DNA of 64,000 nt from VRUE01 sp963715625 (GCA_963715625.1 OY970260.1:1054001-1118000); one strand, 5' to 3'; positions 7,774-17,953 are shown, numbered from the stretch's first letter. Program-made: numbers and translations. Notes: generated from the sequence alone by a model not told the origin.

Positions 7774-8466
7774 GTGAACGGGGAGGGGATACGCCGCATC
7801 GCAACGCTTTCCGCCGTCGTCTTCGCAGCGGGCGCCTTCTCCGCCTGCGGCGAGGAGGGCTCGAGCACAGCCGAATCCTCGCCCGCGAAGGAGGCGAGCT
7901 CCGGTTCCTCCGGCCCGAGCACGGAGAGCGGGCCCGGCTCGAAGAACGCGCAGGAGGGCGGATCGCAGCCGAACGGCGAAAAGGACGCCCCGGCCGCGGC
8001 CGTCGATCCCGCGCCGCTGGAGGTCTCGGGTGGCGGCTCGGCCCAGTACCGCGTCAAGGGCGGCGACAACAGCATCCAGGAATTCGGCGAGGAGAGTGAC
8101 GAAGCCGACCTCGAGGAAGCGGCCACGGCGCTGCACGGCTATCTCGTGGCTCGCGCCGGCGAAGACTGGGCGGCCGCCTGCTCCCGGCTGGCGAAGACGG
8201 TCAAGAGCCAGCTCGACGTGCTCGCGTCGCGCTCCGGCCAGCTCAAGGGCAAGGGGTGCGCCGAGATCCTCGGGGCGCTGACTCCACCCCTTCCAGCAGA
8301 GGTGCGCCGGCAGTCGACGGTCGTCGACGCCGGCAGCCTGCGCACCGAAGACGGGCGGGCCTTCCTCATCTACAGAGGTGCGGGGGAAACCGAGTACACG
8401 GTGCTGATGGAGCAGGAGGACGGGGCCTGGAAAGTCGGGTCGCTCGCGGCGACGCCGATCTCGTAG
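7774..8466 (+). CDS. Lipoprotein, tandem paralogue 1 of 3
   Basis: The 230-residue product has a lipoprotein signal (VVFAAGAFSAC), then a long Ser/Gly/Glu/Pro-rich spacer, then a folded domain. The domain shows LEEAATALHGYLVARAGEDW followed by AACSRLAKTV, and ends with a small beta-rich segment (FLIYRGAGETEYTVLM, DGAWKVGSL). The same two-part domain is found in the next two genes. The end resembles domains that check substrate or stress through an accessory beta fold, but I assign no function. The GTG start is set by the nearby -10 box TACAAT and the signal peptide. Confidence 0.8.
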   Translation: MNGEGIRRIATLSAVVFAAGAFSACGEEGSSTAESSPAKEASSGSSGPSTESGPGSKNAQEGGSQPNGEKDAPAAAVDPAPLEVSGGGSAQYRVKGGDNSIQEFGEESDEADLEEAATALHGYLVARAGEDWAAACSRLAKTVKSQLDVLASRSGQLKGKGCAEILGALTPPLPAEVRRQSTVVDAGSLRTEDGRAFLIYRGAGETEYTVLMEQEDGAWKVGSLAATPIS

Positions 8467-8522
8467 AGCCGGCTCCCGGCCCAGCAGTTGACCCCAGCGC
8501 ATCCAACTCCGATATTAATCGG

Positions 8523-8528
8523 TATGAT
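8523..8528 (+). promoter_or_regulatory. Putative -10 box of lipoprotein 2
   Basis: TATGAT ends 7 nt before ATG 8536, a close match to the -10 consensus at leaderless spacing. Having its own promoter suggests the three lipoprotein genes are separate transcription units despite lying in tandem. Confidence 0.5.
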
Positions 8529-8535
8529 TTGAGCA

Positions 8536-9111
8536 ATGTCGGGGCAGGGTTCAAAGGCTGCCGCCGCGCTCGCGGCGATCCTGGTCGCGCTGCAGTTGGG
8601 TGCCTGTGGCGGCGGCTCAGATACGACCGAGACGACGAGTGCCGATTCGGGCGAATCGGCACCTGAATCGGGTGTCCGCCCAAGCGCGTGGAACAACGTC
8701 AACGAGGGGCTCCGCGGGGACATCCTCTCCTTTGGAAAAAAGGGAAGCCAGGCGAAACTCGAGGAAGCGACGGCGGTGCTGCGCGGCTACCTCACCGCCC
8801 GCGTTGACGGGAATCCCTCAAAGGCATGCTCCTACCTGTCGGAGTACATGCTCAACGTGATGAAGGGGTCGGCACAGAGGAGGGGTGAGCACGGCTGTGT
8901 CGCAGGCATGGAAGGCCTGGAAACGCTTTCATCGGTGGACGAAGCCGAAGGGCCGCTTCGGATCAGCCCGCGCAGCATTCGCAGCGGGAGCAGGGGGAGG
9001 CGGACCTTTGTCATCTATGAAGACGGCTACGGGGATACGTACGCGATGCTGATGCGACACGTGGGCGGGACCTGGAAGATCCAGGGTTTCGAACCAACGC
9101 GCCTGTCTTAG
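8536..9111 (+). CDS. Lipoprotein, tandem paralogue 2 of 3
   Basis: The 191-residue product has a signal with lipobox LQLGAC followed by GGGSDTTETT. Its spacer is shorter than that of paralogue 1. The shared domain is recognisable from LEEATAVLRGYLTARVDGNP, then SKACSYLSEYM, and the terminal FVIYEDGYGDTYAMLM with GTWKIQGFE. The matching cysteine in the KAC/AAC position and a second (HGCVAG) may form a disulphide. The DNA is slightly less GC-rich than its neighbours. Function unknown; probably anchored on the outer face of the membrane. Confidence 0.8.
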   Translation: MSGQGSKAAAALAAILVALQLGACGGGSDTTETTSADSGESAPESGVRPSAWNNVNEGLRGDILSFGKKGSQAKLEEATAVLRGYLTARVDGNPSKACSYLSEYMLNVMKGSAQRRGEHGCVAGMEGLETLSSVDEAEGPLRISPRSIRSGSRGRRTFVIYEDGYGDTYAMLMRHVGGTWKIQGFEPTRLS

Positions 9112-9123
9112 GACTGAGATATT

Positions 9124-9786
9124 TTGCTCAAAGTAATTATGTCAATAACAGGGAGACTGCCGAAAGCTTGGCTCGCGGCCGCGGTGCTGGCTGCAGCGCT
9201 GCTGGCTGGCTGCGGCAATGGTGAGCCGGACGCGACCGGCGCCGGGACATCAGGCGGCGCTGCGACCGAAGAGACCGCGGCGGATACCAGCGGGCAAATT
9301 CGCTCCAACGTCAAGACGGGCCCGCTGCGCGTAACGGGCCAGGGCCCCGAGCAGTTCCCCGATATTCCCGACAACTACACCATCTTGGAATCCGACAAGG
9401 AAGCGAGCAGGCGCGCAATGGAAGAAGCCGCCCTCGTCGTGCACGGGTATCTCGTCGCCCATGTCCAGTACGACTGGGCAAAATCATGCTCCTACCTGAA
9501 CGATTGGGCACTGAAAGAGGTGACGGTCCTCGGCTCGCACTTCAAGCAGGTGGCAGGCAAGGATTGCCCGACGATAATCGCCTACCTGCTGGGGAAGGTT
9601 CCACGCCGGAAGACCGTCGTCGCCAGCGAAGTGGAGGCCGGCTCCCTCCGGGTGAGAAGAGAAGGCGGCCATTTCTTCTATAGAGGCGGCGGCGTCCCCT
9701 ACACGATCAGCGTGGAGCGGGACGAGGATGGCAACTGGAAGCTAGCCGAAATCCTCGTTATCGCGATAAAACCACCGCCCTCCTGA
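9124..9786 (+). CDS. Lipoprotein, tandem paralogue 3 of 3
   Basis: The 220-residue product has a signal ending in lipobox ALLAGC and a Thr/Ala/Gly-rich spacer. The shared domain follows: MEEAALVVHGYLVAHVQYDW, KSCSYLNDWAL, GKDCPTIIAYL, then FFYRGGGVPYTISVERD and NWKLAEIL. The start could be TTG 9124 or ATG 9139; the signal peptide tolerates either. Three copies of one uncharacterised domain in a row suggest local duplication followed by divergence. It converges on purA with a 13-nt gap. Confidence 0.78.
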   Translation: MLKVIMSITGRLPKAWLAAAVLAAALLAGCGNGEPDATGAGTSGGAATEETAADTSGQIRSNVKTGPLRVTGQGPEQFPDIPDNYTILESDKEASRRAMEEAALVVHGYLVAHVQYDWAKSCSYLNDWALKEVTVLGSHFKQVAGKDCPTIIAYLLGKVPRRKTVVASEVEAGSLRVRREGGHFFYRGGGVPYTISVERDEDGNWKLAEILVIAIKPPPS

Positions 9787-9799
9787 ATCGGGGACCGGC

Positions 9800-11152
<1,353 letters not shown>

Positions 11153-11169
11153 CGCGGCAGGGATTGTGC

Positions 11170-11271
11170 CGGACTGGGCATGACCGGCGCATATCGGCGT
11201 CCTCGGTCGCTCACGTGCAGAAGCACGCTTCGCTCCCTGCGTCCTTGATCTGCTTGGGCATGCCCAGTCCG
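11170..11271 (-). repeat. Hairpin repeat, family D copy 3 (reverse orientation)
   Basis: Thirteen-nt perfect arms (11170-11182 and 11259-11271). On the minus strand the centre reads CCCAAGC, AAGGACGCAGGGAGCGAAGC, a GCGTGC...GCACGT mini-hairpin, then GAGCGACCGAGGACGC. These blocks match the centres at 4336-4440 and 36072-36219. It lies between the end of the DnaC-like gene and the start of purA. Confidence 0.75.
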
Positions 11272-11277
11272 ATGGAC

Positions 11278-12009
11278 TTAGGCGACCTTGCCGAAGCGGC
11301 GGTCTTCGCCGAAGAAGGCGACCTCGTCGCACATCTCGTTGAGGCGAGAGACCGTGCGAGCGCCTATCTGATCTTCAAGCCGCTCGTGCGGGAGGTTGGT
11401 CGTGACCAGCACCGAGCGCTGCGCCTCGTAGCGCTCGTTGATCAGGGCGTAGAGTTGCTCGAGCACCCAGTCGCTGCGCTTCTCGGCGCCGAGGTCGTCG
11501 ATGTGGAGCAGGTCGACGGAGGTGAGGCGCTCGAAGAAGGCGAGGTAGGAATCGCCGCCCGGTTCGGAGTCGTAGGTGCGGCGGATGCGGGCGAGCAGCT
11601 TCGGCAGGGAGTAGATCGCAACCGAGTGGCCGGCGGCGAGCGCCGCCTTGGAGACCAGCATCGCCAGCGTCGTCTTGCCGGTGCCGGTGTCGCCGAAGAG
11701 CCAGAGGCCGCGGCCGGCGGCCAGACGATCGTCGAGCTCGTCGACGAAGTGGCGGACCTCGGTTACCGCGGCCCTGGTCTCGAGGTCGCGCGCCATGTCG
11801 GAGACCGGCGGGCGATCGAAGGAGACTCCGCGGTAGCGGGACGGGATGACCGAGGCGACTCCCCTGCTCCGGCCGCGCTTCAGCCGCTGCGCCCTGCACT
11901 CGCATTCGCGGGCGACGTCTTCGGGGCCGAGGATCCAGCCGGAGCCGTCGCAGACCCCGAGCGTGCAGGCCTTTTCGCGGAAGGGCTCGCTGCGGGCGAT
12001 CGCGGCCAT
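11278..12009 (-). CDS. DnaC/DnaI-like replicative helicase loader ATPase
   Basis: The 243-residue product has an N-terminal cysteine cluster (CTLGVC...CEC, about residues 15-38) that could bind zinc, as in DnaI-type loaders. A AAA+ domain follows with Walker A LFGDTGTGKTTLAM (about 103-116) and Walker B VDLLHIDDLGAE (about 164-175). The sensor region is VTTNLPHERL. Its start codon overlaps the stop of dnaB (TGATG), so it is made together with the helicase it would load. IstB-type transposition ATPases share this domain, but the zinc motif and dnaB coupling favour the loader role. Confidence 0.88.
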   Translation of the reverse strand: MAAIARSEPFREKACTLGVCDGSGWILGPEDVARECECRAQRLKRGRSRGVASVIPSRYRGVSFDRPPVSDMARDLETRAAVTEVRHFVDELDDRLAAGRGLWLFGDTGTGKTTLAMLVSKAALAAGHSVAIYSLPKLLARIRRTYDSEPGGDSYLAFFERLTSVDLLHIDDLGAEKRSDWVLEQLYALINERYEAQRSVLVTTNLPHERLEDQIGARTVSRLNEMCDEVAFFGEDRRFGKVA

Positions 12010-14705
12010 CAGAACTCAGGCCCCGAAGCGGCGAGGTCCTCCATCGGCGGCTCCTCCCCCGCCGGCCGCTCGATCGGCTGCTCCTGGCCGGCGAAGTCGG
12101 CGAACTTCGGGAAGCGGTCGAGGAAGACCAGCTTCGGGGTGCCGACCGGCCCGTTCCTGTGCTTGGCGATGATCAGGTCGGCGAGGCCGTCCGGCTCCTC
12201 GTCGGGGTCGCGGTAGTAGTCCTCGCGATAGAGGAATGCAACAACATCCGCATCTTGCTCAAGATTTCCTGATTCTCTGAGGTCGGACAGCATCGGCTTG
12301 GGCGGGTGGCGCTGCTCGGGGGCACGCGAGAGCTGGGAGATCGCCAGCACCGGCACCTCCAGCTCGCGGGCGAGGATCTTCAGCCCGCGGCTCATCTGAC
12401 CCACCTGCTCGACCCGGTTCGCCCGCGGGTCGTCGGAGCGCATCAGCTGCAGGTAGTCGACGACGATCAGGCCGAGCCCGCCCCTGTCCTGCTCCTGGGC
12501 GTGCAGCCGCCGCGCCTTCGCGCGCAGGTCGAGGACGCCGAGGTCGGAGGAGTCGTCGAACCACAGCGGCGCTTCCTCCAGCTCGTTGCAGGCACGGACA
12601 ACCTTCGGCCAGTCCTTCTGGGAGACCTGGCCCTTGCGCAGCTTGTCGCCGGAAATCCGCGCCCGGCAGGCGATGAAGCGCTGTGCCAGCTCGACCTCCG
12701 ACATCTCGAGCGAGAAGAAGGCAACCGGCAGGTTGCGCTTGACCGCGACGTTCTCGGCGATGTTGGCGACGATCGCGCTGTTGTGGACGATGATGTCGTC
12801 GGCGACGAAATTCCGCAGCCCCGGAACGTCGAGGTCGTAGGTCTCTTCTTCGCCGGCGTACTCGACCGACTCGACTTCGTCCCACCAGATGTCGGAGTCG
12901 CAGAGCTCCTCGAGGGCTGGCGAGACGACCGCCTCGGTCAGCTCCGCGACGAGCCCACGGGACGGTGAGCGCTTGCCGACGTGCCAGTTGTGAGTGCGGG
13001 GACGGCCGGTCCGCTCGCTGACATCTGCCCATGACCTCTCGCCCTTGGCCAGCAGGATGTCCTCCCAGATCTCCGTCGGAAGCGTGTCGGTGTTCGTCGA
13101 CCGCGGCGCTGCGCCTAGCCGCTCCAAGACCTCGGCCTGCTTCTCTTCCTTGCCAGGAACAGAGATCAGCTCGCAGAACCTGCGCAGGCTGCTCTCCTGG
13201 GAGGTGATGCGGATCTCGCGTGCGACCTTGTCCGTCCCCTCGTAGACCGACCGTTTCAATGTCCGGATCGTGGCGACGATGCCAAGTCTCAGCAGCAGGT
13301 GCTGGACATCGCGCGCAAGCCGCTCGCTGATCGTCGTATAGCCGACCTGCGCCAAACGGTCGCTGCAGTAGACATGTCCGTCGCAGGCGTACATGACGCC
13401 GAGGAAGCGCACGATCTGCTCGTCGCTCAAGCCGAATATCGCATCCGGCACGAACTTCTCGGCCGAGCGAAGCCCCATCAGCCCGTGGCCTTCCAACATT
13501 TCGGCTACGGGATTGTGGCGGGCACCTCGCCCACGGCTAAGGGTGGCATTGCCATGTGCTCGCGACCCAATGACCTGCATTCGGACTCCGTATGCCGTCG
13601 CCGCCCGCTCAACCTCGTCAACCACCTTGGACTCCGCCCCAAAACAGAACCTGGGAGTGGCCTGCGTGATGGCACCGTCGGCGATCAGCGCGGCGAGGAG
13701 GACCACCTCGTGATCGGGGAGCTCAGCGGGGCGCGTGGGCCGAGGAAGCCGACGAGGAACCGCTATTCGATCGCCAGCGTTGATATCGCCAAGCTCCTGC
13801 CATCCCGAGCTGGTCAGCACCGGATGGTTCGCGGTGGCCTCGGTCCACCTACCGAGGCGCGTGGTCAGTCGAAATACCTTTCTAGAGCCGTTGCTCTCGA
13901 CCGCTGCGACCTTCGCGGGCTTCATTTTAAGGTCCGGGCCGAGAGAAGCGACCCAGACATCCTCTCCGCGCTCAAAGGACTCGTACAGCGCTCCAACGGT
14001 TCGGCGTGCACCGGTGCGTGGGTCGTAGATCAAAGAATTTCGAGCACTGCACTTTCCCATAGCGGGTCTCGCGGCCACGATGATCAGGTTCCCCGGTTGG
14101 AACCCCCCCGTGATCGCGTCGATGTCGCGGAAGCCGGAGGGGGTGCCGGTCAGCTCGAGCTCGCCGGTGGAGAGCTTCTCGAGGCGGTCGACCTCGTCGT
14201 GGAGGATCTCCGAGAGCAGCCTGAAGTCGCTCGCCTGCTCTCTGTGGGCGACGTCGAAGAGCAGCTTCTCGGCCCGCTCGGAGAGCTCGCGCGGCTCGCC
14301 GTCGCGCTCGTGGACCCAGCCCTGGATCTGCTGGCCGGCGCCGAGCAGGCGGCGCAGCAGCGAGTTCTGCTGGACGATCTCCGCGTAGTGCTTGGCGTTG
14401 CCGGCCGCGGGCACCTTGGCCGCCAGCTCGGAGACGTAGTGCTTGCCCCCCGCCTCCTCGATCTGGTTGCGCTGGGACAGCGCCTCGGCGACGCTGAGCT
14501 CGTCGACCGGCTTGGAGCCCGCGTAGAGGTCGTGGATCGCGGTGAAGATCGCCGCGTGCTTCTCCAGGTAGAAGTCGCCGGCGTTCAGCTTCACCTCGTC
14601 GATCACCCGCGTCAGCGTCGGCTCGGCGACCAGCATCGCCCCCAGCACCGATTCCTCCGCCTCGATGTTCTGCGGCGGAACGTGGGCTGTGGGAGCGGAA
14701 GCCAT
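12009..14705 (-). CDS. dnaB: Replicative DNA helicase DnaB with in-frame intein
   Basis: DnaB is the ring helicase of the replication fork. The 898-residue precursor begins PPQNIEAEESVLGAMLVAEP, the conserved N-terminal domain, and reaches the RecA-like domain at about residue 185 (TGTPSGFRDIDAITGGFQPG). Walker A is interrupted after ARPAMGK (residue 218) by a 424-residue intein; the helicase resumes with SAIVANIAENVAV at residue 643. Downstream are FFSLEMSEVEL, the Walker B-like IVVDYLQLM and RESGNLEQDADVV. Splicing would leave a 474-residue helicase with GKS in its phosphate loop. Without splicing the helicase has no ATP site, so its activity depends on the intein. TTAACT lies 7 nt before the ATG. 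Confidence 0.96.
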   Translation of the reverse strand: MASAPTAHVPPQNIEAEESVLGAMLVAEPTLTRVIDEVKLNAGDFYLEKHAAIFTAIHDLYAGSKPVDELSVAEALSQRNQIEEAGGKHYVSELAAKVPAAGNAKHYAEIVQQNSLLRRLLGAGQQIQGWVHERDGEPRELSERAEKLLFDVAHREQASDFRLLSEILHDEVDRLEKLSTGELELTGTPSGFRDIDAITGGFQPGNLIIVAARPAMGKCSARNSLIYDPRTGARRTVGALYESFERGEDVWVASLGPDLKMKPAKVAAVESNGSRKVFRLTTRLGRWTEATANHPVLTSSGWQELGDINAGDRIAVPRRLPRPTRPAELPDHEVVLLAALIADGAITQATPRFCFGAESKVVDEVERAATAYGVRMQVIGSRAHGNATLSRGRGARHNPVAEMLEGHGLMGLRSAEKFVPDAIFGLSDEQIVRFLGVMYACDGHVYCSDRLAQVGYTTISERLARDVQHLLLRLGIVATIRTLKRSVYEGTDKVAREIRITSQESSLRRFCELISVPGKEEKQAEVLERLGAAPRSTNTDTLPTEIWEDILLAKGERSWADVSERTGRPRTHNWHVGKRSPSRGLVAELTEAVVSPALEELCDSDIWWDEVESVEYAGEEETYDLDVPGLRNFVADDIIVHNSAIVANIAENVAVKRNLPVAFFSLEMSEVELAQRFIACRARISGDKLRKGQVSQKDWPKVVRACNELEEAPLWFDDSSDLGVLDLRAKARRLHAQEQDRGGLGLIVVDYLQLMRSDDPRANRVEQVGQMSRGLKILARELEVPVLAISQLSRAPEQRHPPKPMLSDLRESGNLEQDADVVAFLYREDYYRDPDEEPDGLADLIIAKHRNGPVGTPKLVFLDRFPKFADFAGQEQPIERPAGEEPPMEDLAASGPEF
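12780..14051 (-). other. DnaB intein with LAGLIDADG homing endonuclease
   Basis: The intein covers precursor residues 219-642 (424 residues). It begins with Cys directly after GK of Walker A and ends in HN, followed by Ser as the first C-extein residue. All three splicing residues are therefore present. Block B is TANHPVLT. Two dodecapeptide motifs, LLAALIADGAI and FLGVMYACDGHVY, both keep the acidic residue, so the homing endonuclease may be active. The C-terminal blocks are VESVEYAGEEETYDLDVPG and FVADDIIVHN. The P-loop is a known DnaB intein site; some mycobacterial DnaB inteins occupy it. The intein appears less GC-rich than the exteins, consistent with transfer. Confidence 0.95.
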
Positions 14706-14828
14706 TCGATCTAGTTAACGACCGGAAGCGGCGGAACCGCCCCGAAGCTCGATCAAACCAGACGACCGCCCGGCTCATGTATGCCTCTCGTGCAAATACG
14801 GGGGGAAAGATTTGACATTCCTCGCGGC

Positions 14829-14910
14829 GGGTGGCGCTGTAGGGGGGACCGCCCCCGAGGACGCTTTAGCGACCGCAGGGGGCGGTGGGTCCCCTGCGGC
14901 GACAGGACCC
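14829..14910 (+). repeat. 82-bp repeat, family C copy 1
   Basis: An 82-bp sequence running from GGGTGGCGCTGTAGG to GGCGACAGGACCC, nearly identical to 49562-49643 (same strand) and 60659-60740 (opposite strand). It has internal complementarity (ACCGCCCCC with GGGGGCGGT). It is bounded by short inverted flanks (CGCGGC and GCCGCG) that differ between copies but still pair. It lies 19 nt after the stop of the last mce gene, in the gap before dnaB. Confidence 0.85.
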
Positions 14911-14929
14911 GCCGCGCCGAACCCGCGAG

Positions 14930-16483
14930 CTATTCGCTCTGTTCAAAGGTGTGCTGGTAAGTCGTCGCCGCGCCCGCTTTGCCGATCGGGTCGAAGGGAC
15001 CCTGCTGGACGCAGCCGGGAGCGGGGACCGCCGCCGAGTCGGTCTGTTCGCCGTAGGCGTACTTCTTCAGACGGGCAAAGAACGCTTCGGCTTCTTGCAG
15101 ATTGTTTTTCTTCGTGCGTGCCTGGAAGACTTCGTTGCCGGGCGTTTCCGGGTTGAGCGTCGCGGTCACGCCAGAGCTGCACTGGCGGGTCTCGAAGCTC
15201 AGCAGCCCCGAGGCGAGGCTCTTCGCCGCCAGCGGCTGGCTGTAAGCGCTGGAGCGGTTGCCGGTCAGGCGGTTGGGGAAGGTCGCCAACGACTCGGGGC
15301 TGAATGGGCCCATCGCGCGGATGTAGTGGATGTGTTCGCCCTTCGCGTTTTCGGTGGTCAGCGTGGCGTTGGTCATCGCCGCGACATTGCCGAGGGTCGC
15401 GGTCAGCTCGTGCTTGTAGAGCCCGAGGCCGGTGAGGAGCGGGTTGAGGTTGCGAGCGAACGGGTCGATGGCGCGCAGCAGCGGCGGGAACTCGTCGCGG
15501 AAGAGCTTGCGCGCCGCCGGGAAGCCGGTGGGAGCGCGCTCGATCACCGGTCGCAGGCCTTCGAAGAAGCCCTTCGCCTGCGGCGCCAGGTTGGAGAGGG
15601 CGACGAGGGTCGGCGAGAGCTCTTCGGCGACGGGGACGAGCTGCTTCATCACCGGGTCCGCCTTCACGGCGAAGGACTCGAACCGTTCCAGCGTCAGCCG
15701 CGACTCGTCCTCGAAGGTCGGGAAGGCGCGGAAGAGCGCTTCGATGTCGCGATCGCGCGCCGCGGCGGTGCTGAAGACGGCGTTCGAGTTGCGGATCAGC
15801 CCGGCCAGCTCACCCTGGCGGCCGCGCAGAGCCTCGAGCGAGATCGCCCCGTTGCGGAAGAGGCGGTTGACGGCGAGCCGCTGGCTGTCGAGCACGCGGA
15901 AGATGCGGTCGGCCTGGGTGAAGGTGGGCTCGAGCTCGCCGAAGGCGTAGGAGAGGTCCTCGCCCCGGCCCTCGATCGCGACCGCGGCTTCCTGCTGCCA
16001 GCTCTGGAAGGCGGCCCGGGTCCGCGGGTCGAAGGTGCGGAAGATCTCGTCGAGCTGGACCGATTCGGCGACCTGCGCCGGCGCCAGGGTGCCGCCGTCG
16101 GGCAGCGGCGGGCCGGCGCGGTCGCCGGGGGTGAGCTCGATATAGGTCTCGGCGAGCAGCGTCTTGGTGCGCAGGATCGCCCGCGTGTCGCGGGGGATCG
16201 GACCGTACTTGTCCTGGATCGCGACCTGGGCCAGCGCCTTCTTGCCGTCGGGGGCGAGGACGATGTCCTGCACCTTGCCGACCGAGACGCCGGAGATCCG
16301 CACGTCGGACTGCTGGGCGAGCTGGGTCGCCTCCTCGAAGGGGATCTTGATCTCGTAGGTCTTGGCCTTGAACGGGGTCGGGCCGCCGAAGGTGATCCAG
16401 AGGAAGAGCAGGATGCCGAAGCACGAGAGCGCGAAGCCGGCGATGACGAGGAGCTGGGTCGTGCTGGGGGCGCGCTTGCTCAT
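14930..16483 (-). CDS. MCE-family protein, sixth (last) of the mce cluster
   Basis: Mce proteins are membrane-anchored, periplasm-facing subunits that bind lipids and form rings or tubes in lipid import. The 517-residue product has one N-terminal membrane helix (LLVIAGFALSCFGILLFLWI). The MCE domain follows at about residues 40-120 (DVRISGVSVGKVQDIVL, ETYIELTPGD), then a long helical region that would form the channel needle. The C-terminal part (from about 400) is specific to this copy and has three cysteines. Its start overlaps the previous gene's stop by 4 nt. A family C repeat follows the stop. Confidence 0.9.
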   Translation of the reverse strand: MSKRAPSTTQLLVIAGFALSCFGILLFLWITFGGPTPFKAKTYEIKIPFEEATQLAQQSDVRISGVSVGKVQDIVLAPDGKKALAQVAIQDKYGPIPRDTRAILRTKTLLAETYIELTPGDRAGPPLPDGGTLAPAQVAESVQLDEIFRTFDPRTRAAFQSWQQEAAVAIEGRGEDLSYAFGELEPTFTQADRIFRVLDSQRLAVNRLFRNGAISLEALRGRQGELAGLIRNSNAVFSTAAARDRDIEALFRAFPTFEDESRLTLERFESFAVKADPVMKQLVPVAEELSPTLVALSNLAPQAKGFFEGLRPVIERAPTGFPAARKLFRDEFPPLLRAIDPFARNLNPLLTGLGLYKHELTATLGNVAAMTNATLTTENAKGEHIHYIRAMGPFSPESLATFPNRLTGNRSSAYSQPLAAKSLASGLLSFETRQCSSGVTATLNPETPGNEVFQARTKKNNLQEAEAFFARLKKYAYGEQTDSAAVPAPGCVQQGPFDPIGKAGAATTYQHTFEQSE

Positions 16484-17889
16484 TCTGTTCCGGGACCGCA
16501 GCTTCGGGTGGGTTCTTGGGGGTCGGCAATCGCGGGCAGTTCGCCCTGGCGCGGCACTCGCGCCCCTTGAAGAAGGGTCTGTAGGTATGTCTTGGGAGGG
16601 ATCACCGGAGGTATTCCTTGGACCGTGCCATAAGCAAGGTAGGTCCCGTTGCAGGAGATCAGCACCAGGCTGCGCTGGATCGGCCCGGCGGGATCGTCGA
16701 GGTTGAAGGTGGCGTTGAAGTTGTGGTTGAGCCAGGGCAGGTAGAAGAGGTAGCTCTGCCGCGAGCCGTTCGGCTTGTAGGCGAGTTCGTTGAGGAACCC
16801 GTTGAAGCCTTCGAGGGACTGGCCGAAGCCGCGCACGGACTTGTCGAGGTCGGCGGAGCCCTGCTTCGCGTGGGTGAGGACCGGCCGGATTTCGCGGGTG
16901 AAGGGGCGAATCTGGTCGCGGATCGGCCCGGTCGTCTGCTCGAAGAGCCGCTCGTTGGCCCTCAGCGCCGGCCCCAGCGCCTGCGCCTGCGGGATCAGGC
17001 CGACCAGGGCCGGGCGGGCGGCGTCGGAGAAGCGGTTGACGCTGGCGAAGGTCGCCTCGGCGGTGCCGAGGGTGGAGGGGAACTCCACCAGCGTCTCCTG
17101 GATCGAGCGCTGCTGGTTGGCGAAGTTGCCGAGCGCCGCCTCGGAAGAGCTGACGAAGCGTTCCAGCTCGCGGTCGTGGCGGCCGAGCTCGGTGGCCAGC
17201 AGGCTGAAGCTGTGGATCGCCCTGGCGATCGCGACGCGCCGCCTGGCGACGGCCCGGTTGAGGTCGGCGGTGTAGTGGACGAAGGGCTGGAAACGCCGCA
17301 GGGCGCCGGAGAGCTGGCGGCCGCGGCCGCCGATCCCCTCGGCGCCGCCGGCGACGAGGAGCTGGATGTACTGGCGGGTGTCGGCGTCGAGCGTGGCCAG
17401 GAAGGCGTCGAGGTTGACGTTGGGTTCGGTGCGCGAGAGCGGGAAGCTGTAGCCGTCCTCGATCTGGCCGTCGGCCTGCCCCGGGTCAACCTCGACGACC
17501 ATGTCGTTGAGGTTGGTCTTCGGCCGCAGCAGCAGGGTCGCGTCGGGGTGGATCAGCTCCATGTACTGGGGCTTGATGTCCATGCCGACCACGGCGTGGC
17601 CGTCCTCCAGCTCGACCGAGGTGACCTTGCCGATCTGGATGCCGGCGATGTCGACGGCCTGGCCCTGGCCCGGGGTCACCGCCTGGGCGGTGGTGAACTC
17701 GCCCGTGACGTGGGCGAACTCTTCGCCGACGGCGGGGATCCAGGAGGGCAGCGAGGCCTTCTGCTGGGTGAAGATCCAGAGCGTCATCACGATCGCCACC
17801 GCGGCGAGGACGGCGATCGCGATCGTGTCCTTGCTGCGGCCCCGCGACTGGCGGGCCAGGGAGGCGCGGAAGTGCGACCAGCGGCTCAC
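16480..17889 (-). CDS. MCE-family protein, fifth of the cluster
   Basis: The 469-residue product has a basic N-terminus, a membrane helix at about 23-41 (IAIAVLAAVAIVMTLWIF), then an MCE domain (AVDIAGIQIGKVTSVELEDG, DMVVEVDPGQ) and a helical segment with repeated polar/alanine stretches. The C-terminal region LPWLNHNFNATFNL with two distant cysteines differs from the neighbours. It is separated from the previous mce gene by 64 nt, the only sizeable gap in the cluster, and overlaps the next by 4 nt. Confidence 0.9.
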   Translation of the reverse strand: MSRWSHFRASLARQSRGRSKDTIAIAVLAAVAIVMTLWIFTQQKASLPSWIPAVGEEFAHVTGEFTTAQAVTPGQGQAVDIAGIQIGKVTSVELEDGHAVVGMDIKPQYMELIHPDATLLLRPKTNLNDMVVEVDPGQADGQIEDGYSFPLSRTEPNVNLDAFLATLDADTRQYIQLLVAGGAEGIGGRGRQLSGALRRFQPFVHYTADLNRAVARRRVAIARAIHSFSLLATELGRHDRELERFVSSSEAALGNFANQQRSIQETLVEFPSTLGTAEATFASVNRFSDAARPALVGLIPQAQALGPALRANERLFEQTTGPIRDQIRPFTREIRPVLTHAKQGSADLDKSVRGFGQSLEGFNGFLNELAYKPNGSRQSYLFYLPWLNHNFNATFNLDDPAGPIQRSLVLISCNGTYLAYGTVQGIPPVIPPKTYLQTLLQGARVPRQGELPAIADPQEPTRSCGPGTE

Positions 17890-17953
17890 GGCAATACCTC
17901 GCGCTTCGCTCGCGGCGCGAAGAACCAGAGATGCACGCTTGCTCGCTCCGCGC

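Noticed and set aside
11153..11332. An N-terminal extension of purA upstream of 11152
   Set aside because: It runs through a family D hairpin repeat, is arginine-rich, and the PurA family start PGLVIVGAQWGDEGKGK begins at 11152.
13299..14714. Long open frame on the plus strand opposite the 5' half of dnaB
   Set aside because: It is antisense to the intein and N-terminal domain of DnaB, has no family resemblance, and is the kind of frame that high GC at third codon positions produces.
14812..15156. Short frame beginning in the family C repeat, sharing a peptide with frames at the other two copies
   Set aside because: The shared peptide only reflects the shared 82-bp repeat; the rest of the frame is antisense to the last mce gene.
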